Assembly (NCBI GenBank): GCA_008692225.1
Contig: VICG01000013.1
Span: forward strand, 1,240,001 to 1,304,000
DNA: 64,000 nt
Direction of reading: 5' to 3'
Origin: Monilinia fructicola
Lineage: Eukaryota; Ascomycota; Leotiomycetes; Helotiales; Sclerotiniaceae
Both the position numbers and the translations under genes were made by a program. The notes below the pieces were generated by a model. The model saw nothing but the letters and a program-made list of their open reading frames with translations, was not told where the DNA came from and searched no databases. Below, in pieces: positions 56,701 to 64,000 of this stretch. How positions within the stretch are numbered: position 1 is the stretch's first letter; each line of letters opens with the position of its first letter.

Positions 56701-58301
56701 TACCATCAGACGCAGCGAAAAGCTGGAAGGCATACATGCCATCAACACCCTCAGTGAGAAACTTTACAATGTGGTCTTTCAGGGTACGATCTCGAATGCG
56801 AAGCTTGCCCATTTTCGTTCGCTTCCCAATTTCCGAATGCACATAAAGTCGTAAGTCACTACTCCTTGCTGCGATGGAGATGCTTGAATAATCTACCAAC
56901 ACGTTGCCAATGTCAACCTCATTCCGACTAGCAAGGTTCTGATTGTGCCTGATAGTCTATTCAAAGACTGTAGGAGTCTTGCAACCTCTGCTCGATCTTC
57001 TGTAACCTCATCTAGACCATCTACCACGATGCTGGTAGAGGTGAAATTCTTTGACAATTCGACTACGAACTCACAAAAGTTTTCAGTGGTGGCTGAACCT
57101 CGAGTGTGTTCCGTTATATTATTACTTTCGCAGAAGGTTTCAAGCTCTTTGATAGCAGATTCATGTTGAAGAATTAGTTGTTGTGCCAAAGCCCTAGAAT
57201 AGCCCGTGGATCATGAGTTAGAGTGTCTTTGTAGTCACAATAAAAATGGCATGCCCTTATCATACTATTAGTAAGATCGAAGTACAATTCTTGAAAATGC
57301 CAGTTTGATGTTTTGCGTACCTTGAGCTGTATCAGGGGTTTGCTTAATCTCCTGTATAACAGTTGCTCTGCAATGTTTGATTAGTCTTCTGTAAATTGGA
57401 AGCTAACTTGGAACTGGAAGATGGCATGCATCAGAACAGTTTTCCCGGCCCCAGCTAAGATTGTTAAAACCTGAATCTTTGAGGATTGAGCTGCAACTTA
57501 CGTATTCCATAAACCCATAATTTCGAGTTATCTGTAGACATTCACCTCTTGAATTCCTTGCTCTTGGTGAACCAGACAGCTGTTCCTGGCTGTCTTAACC
57601 GAAAATTCAAATTTTGCCATTTATCAACATCAATGGTGCTCAGGAGATTGAGCTTCTTCCTGAAATTTTCATCTGATAGAATTAGCGAAAGTATCTCAAT
57701 TTCCATTGGGGATGGGACAACCGTTGAGGCGTTTTTGTCTAGTTGATCGTTCATTTTCGAAATTAGCATTGATGGTAGCTACCTCCTTGCTTAGCAGTTC
57801 CTGGCTCGCTAGTACTCCTACCAAGGCAGACCTATACAAACATATCAGAGAGACAAAATACAACGGCAAAGCCAGATTACTCACATCTGCCTCGCGTTTA
57901 TAGCCATAGCCATTGTACTCTTGTGGTTCTGAACATCCTTAAGTAGCCCCGCAATGTTCATCTTCTTAATTGGCCACTTTAGCCTCTGCGAAATCGACTT
58001 CACTTCCCGGTATGGCATTATCCAGTTCCATGATGATCTTCTCAAGGGTTACTTGACAGAAAATAAGTCTTTCATCTCGCTAAAGCTTTGTGATGCCGAA
58101 TCCACTGCCTCCAGTTCTTGTACCACGTAATTCAAGCTATGTAGTACCCCGGCAAGACTGTTCACTTTCATCAAGAAGACTTTGGACGGACTTTTCAGCA
58201 TCTTTGACTTCCCTAATATATTTGTAGCCCAATCGAACAACAATATCAGCAAGTGATACCAAGGCGGCAATGCATGATGCTATACCAAGAGCCTCGGCCA
58301 T
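53715..58301 (-). pseudogene. NLR-like STAND protein: fungal N-terminal domain, NACHT NTPase, ankyrin repeats (heavily disrupted)
   Basis: The order of parts is that of fungal NLR-like receptors. From 58301: an N-terminal STAND domain (MAEALGIASCIAALVSLADI, VRLGYKYIREVKDAEKSVQS), then PGTAVWFTKSKEF and KLWVYGIPGAGKTVLMHAIF, with Walker A near 57450-57430 across a good 47 nt intron. Next come ACHFYCDYKD, a Walker-B-like IVVDGLDEV (near 57010), LPRSYERILERFNRSS, LAHFTVKEYLLS (near 56320), a long ordered region to 55086 and ankyrin-type repeats (TPLAIAIRSKNIRAVYALLM, LHLACGLGNKKAVNALLRL) at about 53990-54250. Such proteins sense ligands in heterokaryon incompatibility or innate-type responses. 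The frame breaks at least six times (extra bases near 58158 and 58017, missing bases near 58070, 57190 and 56935), and stops replace expected codons at 57544-57542 (TGA where Trp is expected) and 56489-56487 (TAG). Treated as a pseudogene, though part may be sequence error. Confidence 0.8.
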
Positions 58302-59010
58302 CTTACAGAACTTAGCATCGAGCCTTTGAAACAAATCAGAACCTGGAGACTTCATTAACCTTATTATAAAGCTCATGTAGTTGATTACTTGAAATAAACG
58401 AATAGTCTGAAAGTAATGATGTTCATATAATATTTGTGCAGCAGGTATCAAGGTTTGAACAGCCCGTGATCTCCTTGGAAGGTAAAGCAGATTCCTGTGT
58501 GCTGAGCTACATGTTGGTATCTAATAGGTTTGTCAAATTCCAAATTGCAACTCTACTACACGCTGCAGCCTTGCTGTGCATCTAAACACGAGAGAAGTTC
58601 AAGGAGAACGTGAAATGGTTGGACGTGAGAGAAAGATCAGGGAGGTAAACGTGCAGCGATGGAACACCGAGGAACGCGATTAGTCATCAGCATGTTCGTT
58701 GTATGATACCACTGGTGCCAAACTTTCCTGGAGGTTTCCATGAAGAACCATCATTGCTCACGAGTGTAAATCAAGATACATGTTTCTTGGTATTAGAAAA
58801 GGTATCCATTGTTCATTATTCGTAACATCACCACTTGGATATCCATCCTTATCCTCATCTCCTATGTCCCAAACACCACACCAGATCCAAATTCAATAAA
58901 ACAATCTCTCATTCCCAAATGGTATTTCACAAATCGCCCCCTTCACTTCCCTCAATCTCCAACTCAAGCTTCCTTCCGTATCCCAAAACATCCATGGATC
59001 CCTGGTTCCT
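58302..59010. other. Intergenic spacer
   Basis: 5' flank of the NLR-like gene and 3' flank of the small Cys-rich gene. No gene recognised. Confidence 0.5.
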
Positions 59011-59297
59011 TTACATAACAGTACAAGGAATGGGAATACAACAGCACTCATAACCATCACACTCCAGACACTTAGTCTTTCCAGTCGTGTTTGTACCCTT
59101 CACGATATCAGAGATTGTAGACGAGGCTGCGGAGCCTGGACCATTACGGTTAACAAGACCCGTGGAGTTTGAGGTGCACATTTCGTATGGTTTTGGATTT
59201 GATTCAAGGTTGGGTGATGCTGCGTTTGTGTGTGCTTTTGAAGATGTCTGCGGTAGGAATAGTTGTTAGTCTTAGGTTCTGCATTTATAGTTACCAT
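59011..59297 (-). CDS. Tiny protein with cysteine cluster at the C-terminus (79 aa)
   Basis: The ATG at 59297-59295 is followed at once by a 47 nt intron (59294-59248, GTAACT..GACTAAC..CGCAG); exon 2 (59247-59011) carries the other 78 codons in phase. The text starts MTSSKAHTNAASPN, is Ser/Thr/Asn/Gly-rich without a signal peptide, has one early Cys (EMCTSN) and ends in CLECDGYECCCIPIPCTVM, where six of the seven cysteines sit in the last 19 residues. That arrangement resembles metal-binding or palmitoylated Cys clusters, but I recognise no family. The start codon alone in its exon is unusual. An upstream 5' UTR intron is possible. The opposite frame on this strand is open too but shorter and less protein-like. 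Confidence 0.65.
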
Positions 59298-60145
59298 GGT
59301 GGTATTCTGATATAATCTAGGAATAGAACGGCTGTGGCGTCATCATATCTATGGTACCCAACTGCTATCGACTGGCACGGCACAGTAAGAAGTGTGGGGA
59401 GTAACGTAACTTACATCAACGTTGTTGTAGTTCTTGATGGTTAGTCAATGTTGACAAGATCACTTGAGAGTTTATTTGAATGTCCACGGGTGTTTAAGAC
59501 GGGAAAGAAATGGCCAAGGAGGGAAGTGAATGATGCTGCAATATATAGAATTCTAGGCGTGGCTTGATACAAAGAAAGTTAACTGTTTATGCAATGAATC
59601 TTGGAAGCTTGGAACACGTCTAATAATTGGCTGATCGTCATTTTGAACGATGTAATAGTGGAGGCGCAATTAGCGGACAATCATTGTCAAGTTTTTATAA
59701 ACTTGGTTAAGTTTCGGTATTCAGGGATTTAATTTATTAGTTATTTTGCCTGAAGGTATATTCGGCTGTCCTGAACAGCTCTAGCCGTTATAAAGAAAAC
59801 CAAAATGGGCTGTAGGTTTTGTATCCATCCCTTTTCCTCTTGGATATACGGCGAAGCAAGGCTTCAAGCCTTCAACAGATATACCAAGCAGTCCAGCAAG
59901 TTGGGATCAACGGGGAGATGCCAGAGATGGACTCAGCCAAGTGAGGCTGTGGCTAAGCTAAGCCTTGCCAGCGTAGAATTACTGATTTGGTCCTTCGTGT
60001 ATGAAATTCCGGGAAGACTGACGACGCCTTATTAGTTGTCCTTTATCAAATAATCTCGTTTCGGTGTTTGTCCGCAAATGGTTGGCGTATGTCACCACCA
60101 GGGACTTCGCATGAAGATGTCGAGAATCGACTGTACAACCATCCT
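59298..60145. other. Intergenic spacer
   Basis: Upstream of the tiny Cys gene and 3' flank of med7. AT-rich, nothing recognised. Confidence 0.5.
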
Positions 60146-61019
60146 TCAGCCAAATTCCAGGTCTAACTGCTCCCAAACATCCTTCCCGTCGTCTTCAATT
60201 ATATTCTCATGAACTTGGCTATTGAAAATGTCATCATCTGCGAAATTGACCTGGCCAAAGCTCTCCAATAATCCTTCAACCTTCTCCTTCATCTTCATGA
60301 TACCCTCAGTTTCCGCTCTCGATCTATCCAATTGATCTTGCATCATCAGGATCAATGACTCTCGTGCTTGATGTGGTCGATATTCATTCAAAAGATGATG
60401 AAAGTTAACAAACAAAGTGTTCAGATCTGATATCTTTTCATGGCTCTATAGACGTCCCAATTAGCATATTCTTCGGTGAAAAGTAGGAGTGGTTACTCAT
60501 ACCTGTTCTGGGTTGATACTCATTATACCAACCAATTCCAAGTAATTCAATAGAAGTGATTTCGCAATTCGTTTGAGAATCAATGCGCGATCTCCATGAG
60601 TTCCGGTACCTGTTGGAGTGTCGGGTGGTGTGTATAATCGTTCAACTTCAGACTCCTCAAGAGTTGGGAGTTCATCTTTAATCTGCCGTAGAAGGTCAGT
60701 GTTCCTAGTCGCAAGTCAATCTCTTAACATGCAGCATTCAACATACTTTATGAATCTGTCCAAGTGTCCTATAACTTCCGCTAGTTGGTGGTTCTGGAGG
60801 TTGTAGATATCGTAATTCCACCGGAAGATCAAGAATGCGAGGAGGAAGCTTGTAGGATGACTTATCAGCGCTCTTTTGACTTGTAGATTTCTCCGCCCGC
60901 AGCTTCTCTATACGTTCGATGTTATCGGGAGTAAAATGCTTCCAAAATGATGGTGGACCTGGGTGGGCTGCAGCGAGCTGGTTTGGTTGCGGTGGTGGTG
61001 GTTGCTGTTGGTCTGCCAT
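60146..61019 (-). CDS. med7: Mediator complex subunit 7
   Basis: Exons 61019-60747, 60682-60503 and 60445-60146, introns 64 and 57 nt; 250 aa, no frame break. A proline/glutamine-rich start leads to FWKHFT, the Med7 signature LDLPVELRYLQPPEPPTSG followed by YRTLGQIHKIKDELPTLEE and VERLYTPP, then LKRIAKSLLLNYLELVGIM, a coiled-coil region LFVNFHHLLNEYRPHQARESL and the C-terminal helix. Med7 pairs with Med21 in the Mediator middle module and supports RNA polymerase II transcription. For the first intron I chose the acceptor CGGCAG at 60683; an earlier AG would break the frame. Divergent from the PAP2 gene with a 461 bp shared upstream region. Confidence 0.95.
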
Positions 61020-61480
61020 GGTTTATCTTAAAAGAGGTATCATTTACATGAAATTATGATAGTAAGTCTATGGAATCCGTAATAAATTGAGCTCTCTCAG
61101 CCCTGGCGTGTCAAGGAGAGGCCGAAACATGAATACCTAGTACTTTGTGTCGCAAAATAATGATGAATCGATGGACAATTACCCAGCAGATAGATTAACT
61201 TTAATGCCGAAGATTTCCCGAGGAAGGACAAGGCTGAGGAATGTGGTGTCTTGTGCTTTCTTTTGGAGCTCCCTACTAGGTAGGTATCTTTATTAGTTTC
61301 TACTATTCCACTCTACCTAGATCATAGCTAGCTAGCTATGAGTTCATCTTCTCCACCTTCATCAGCCTCTCAAATCAACAACCTGAAAACCCCATACATT
61401 CTGCAGCAATTCTTGAATTCTTGTTATATCTTCGTTCAATGAGGAGGACTTGACTACTGCCATTGCGCTGTGTCGCAAAA
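61020..61480. other. Divergent promoter region of med7 and the PAP2 gene
   Basis: 461 bp between two start codons, containing TACCTAGTAC/CTACCTAG words and a TAGCTAGCTAGCTA palindrome at 61326-61339. No gene. Confidence 0.55.
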
Positions 61481-62598
61481 ATGTCTCGAATTGGACGGAA
61501 TAATGGAGGCTTGACTTCAAAACCTGGTTGGATCGGTGCAGTAGCACGTTTCTGGGAGGTAAAGTTGTTGAACTACATCTTTATATATATCTACAGCTAT
61601 ATATATCTGTTTCCACCTAACACTTCTTCAGAAAAGCTATGCGCCAGATTATGTTGGCTTTATATTACTGTTGGCGGCATACATCTTGGTAGATTTCCCC
61701 AATCCATTTCGCCTCTATTAGACAGATGCAAGTTTTATTAATCAATCTCCATTCATTCAGATCGAATTCCTTCAAGAGCCATTCCACCGCATGTTCTTTA
61801 TCAATAATATCAATATTCAGTATCCACATGCCCTGGTGGAGAGAGTATCTGTTGGATGGAATTTGATATATGCAGGAGTTGTTCCATCCATAACTTTAGC
61901 CCTCTGGTTGGGAATCTCGAGAGCGAACCTGCACAAATGCCATGTTACTATGCTAGGATTCTTTATTGGACTGGTTCTTACATCTTTTATTACCGATGTT
62001 ATCAAAAATGCTGTTGGGAGACCTCGACCCGACCTTATCTCCCGCTGCAAGCCTACACCTGAAACACCAGAGAATAAACTGGTAACCATTCATGTATGTA
62101 CGGAGAAGGATCACCATACCCTGCATGATGGGTGGAGAAGCTTCCCTTCAGGTCATTCTTCCTTCGCATTTGCTGGACTCGGGTACCTTGCATTTTTCTT
62201 TGCTGGGCAGACACACGTCTTCAGACCTAGGACTGATCTTGGGAGAGTGTTGTTAGCTCTAGCTCCATTGCTTGGGGCTGTCATGATTGCTATAAGTCGA
62301 TGTGAAGATTATCGGTAAGTTATACTAGTTGACGAGCTCAGATATCAAGTACTGACACTTCCATAGTCATGATGTATATGATGTTACTTGTGGATCTATT
62401 CTTGGTATCTCTCTCGCGTATTTCTCATATAGAAGGTATTTTCCAAGGCTGCATTCCTCTAAATGTCATGAGCCTCATCCCTCACGAGAAGCTGTATTCA
62501 ATCAAGGGTTTGGAAAAATCAAGAATGATGAAGAGGCAGAAGTAGGAAGGGCTAGAGAGTTTGAAGTTTCTGACAACGAGAGTGATGATACACCATAG
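61481..62598 (+). CDS. PAP2-type lipid phosphate phosphatase (Dpp1/Lpp-like, 306 aa)
   Basis: Exons 61481-61558, 61632-61688, 61761-62314 and 62367-62598 with good introns; no frame break. The three PAP2 signature motifs are complete: Lys127 in KNAVGRPRPD, PSGH at 174-177 and Arg225/His231/Asp235 in SRCEDYRHDVYD, the last split by an intron. Five to six membrane helices are visible (GFILLLAAYI, VVPSITLALWLGI, MLGFFIGLVLTSF, FAGLGYLAFFFAG, LLALAPLLGAVMIAI, GSILGISLAYF), and the acidic C-terminus is cytosolic. Expected to remove phosphate from phosphatidic acid, diacylglycerol pyrophosphate or related lipids in vacuolar or ER membranes, by family knowledge. Confidence 0.95.
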
Positions 62599-63030
62599 GT
62601 TTTTAAAGGCCCTTTTGGGCATATCAGCCACTATGTGTCTAATATATCATATTCATTTTGCACATCTATGAATCATCTGAAATTAATTCATACTTCACCG
62701 CATTTGGGGGACGAATGACTTCCTTTCGCTCTCTTTATGAGTTTCAACAATTTCCCAAGAAGACTCGTAGAAACCCTTTGTTATTGTTCTGGTTCTTTGT
62801 CTCAAAATTTTCAATTTCTCAAGATGCTGATATTATTTCTCTCCTATGTCCCATCAAGTTCTGAATAACTTTTATCACTTATATTATATACATCTTTGAC
62901 ACGTTCTATATGGCCTGTCAAGGATATGAAATGAGTCGACGGAAGAAGATTGAGTACAGTTGGGTGAGCAATACTAATCATGGACTGCATTTTGAATGCT
63001 GAAAGTTAAAGGACGCTATTTACGAGATAT
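62599..63030. other. Intergenic spacer
   Basis: PAP2 3' flank and upstream region of the gene at 63031. Nothing recognised. Confidence 0.5.
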
Positions 63031-64000
63031 ATGATGGACTACCTAGACCTTTTATATCAGGTTCTTACATGGTGGGAACCGCCGTTGGTGATTGTTAGTT
63101 TGCTAATCCTTCCTAACCATCGTCTAACAGATTGTCTATAGTTGATTGCCTGGTTTGTTCTGTGTCGCTACCAACTAATCGTAAGCAATGATATCCAAGA
63201 CTTTCTTTATGAAACTGACAACATGGAAAAGTTTAGACGAGCAAGCTCTGTATGGATCTGGCTCATTCTGGCTCTTGCCACATATTGGGTTATCAACAAC
63301 CTAGTTTATGCAGTCCTCCTGATATGTAAGTAGCCCAACTTTCTTTTTTTCTTGCAACTTTGTAGCCATTTCTATACTGAAAGTATGTCTGTTTACTGTA
63401 GTCATCAAATTCTTTGCGCAATTCTTGTGGTATGGGTTCCAATTTGGTTCGCCGGTTTTCTATATATTCCAAGGACCGTGGATACTTCTACATACTGCAT
63501 CAATAGCTGTTGCTCGCAAGAGCAGATTGGAAGCTGCTGGAAGAAATTGGACCGACATCATAGATCAGCAAGATATCGAAGAAATGGCGCTTATTTGGCC
63601 GTGGCAAACAGGATGGATCAGAATTGCATTGCTGAATGTCACGAAATTTTTTCTTCGAGTATCAAGACGCGTGACCCCATTTTTAACAGCTCCCTGGGCA
63701 CTGAAATATCGAGTAAACGATCTTACCCAGCAAGTAAAGGATCTTCAACAACAGTTAGATACTGCTAGAATTCATAGAGCCCGTAACATGCTGGCATTAC
63801 GGATGTCTCAATTTTTGGTTAGACGGTGCATCGATGGGCATCAAGCTTACAACGTTACAGATAAGCTGAAGCGCAGAATACGTGAATTATTACAGCAGAG
63901 AGACCACAGGCAGGCGGCACATGATGACCTTTTGGCAAAGTATACAGCAATGCGTCAAGTTTCAAGTGTCGTCGCCTTGTCAGGTGGCCCAGAAAGAACA
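63031..64000 (+). CDS. Unknown fungal membrane protein with coiled coil (partial, runs off right edge)
   Basis: Exons 63031-63087, 63142-63325 and from 63402 to the window end, introns 54 and 76 nt, phases consistent and no stop to the edge. The N-terminus MMDYLDLLYQVLTWWEPPL runs into a first membrane helix, LIAWFVLCRYQLIV. A second follows in exon 2, WIWLILALATYWVINNLVYAVLLI, then FWYG-like aromatic text and PVFYIFQGPWILL. Then comes a soluble region with GRNWTDIIDQQDIEEM, a basic patch KFFLRVSRRVTPF and a coiled coil (LTQQVKDLQQQLDTARIH) that continues into charged helices. The family is not recognised; the layout of helices and cytosolic coiled coil would suit an organelle-shaping or tethering protein, as inference. 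Confidence 0.75.

Noticed and set aside
60683..60725. Apparent frame break in med7 when the first AG acceptor is used
   Set aside because: Using the later CGGCAG acceptor restores phase and the Med7 motif, so no break is needed.

Overview
The window is nuclear DNA of a filamentous ascomycete (Pezizomycotina). The evidence is intron-split genes with short GT..AG introns (about 47-108 nt, several with CTAAC-type branch sites), fungal-type proteins (Mediator subunit Med7, box C/D snoRNP factor Bcd1, a GPI-tailed GH12 endoglucanase, a DUF3500 protein, a fungal NACHT/ankyrin STAND protein) and three intron-containing tRNAs. The style (moderate AT content, long AT-rich intergenic stretches, recurrent TACGGAGTA words) suggests a leotiomycete such as a Sclerotiniaceae relative, but this is only a guess.

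Layout. 1-6.7 kb: a minus-strand block with an Uls1-type SNF2 ATPase (its 3' end lies off the left edge), Bcd1 and a short-chain dehydrogenase. 6.7-9 kb: microsatellite-rich spacer. 9-12 kb: a large plus-strand TBC Rab-GAP. 13.5-14.5 kb: a zinc-ribbon/coiled-coil protein. 16-19 kb: a small FAHGKVDP-repeat protein and a secreted cysteine-rich protein. 19.8-21.2 kb: a membrane-anchored alpha/beta hydrolase. 22-30 kb: mostly gene-poor, with a serine-rich protein and tRNA-Phe and tRNA-Arg. 30-37 kb: a small unknown protein, a DUF3500 protein, an FAH-family hydrolase and a secreted PAF-acetylhydrolase-like enzyme. 37-42 kb: an unknown protein and a degraded Hsp70-like ATPase. 42-47 kb: a GRP-repeat membrane protein, tRNA-Leu, a GPI-type surface protein and an unknown protein. 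49-52 kb: a C2H2 transcription factor and the GH12 enzyme. 53.7-58.3 kb: a badly broken NLR-like STAND gene. 59-64 kb: a tiny cysteine-rich protein, Med7, a PAP2 lipid phosphatase and an unknown membrane protein running off the right edge.

Functionally this is an ordinary mixture of housekeeping genes and accessory secreted or immune-type genes. I see no biosynthetic cluster, and no set of neighbouring genes that clearly forms one pathway.

A feature that cuts across the window is the number of one-base frame breaks in genes that otherwise read as clean members of their families (Bcd1, SDR, TBC, hydrolase and others). Most are one extra base, usually in a short homopolymer; a few are one missing base. 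Because they hit conserved genes as well as accessory ones, sequence or assembly error is the first explanation. Only the NLR-like and Hsp70-like genes also carry in-frame stops. Wherever a gene model below crosses such a site, this is stated.
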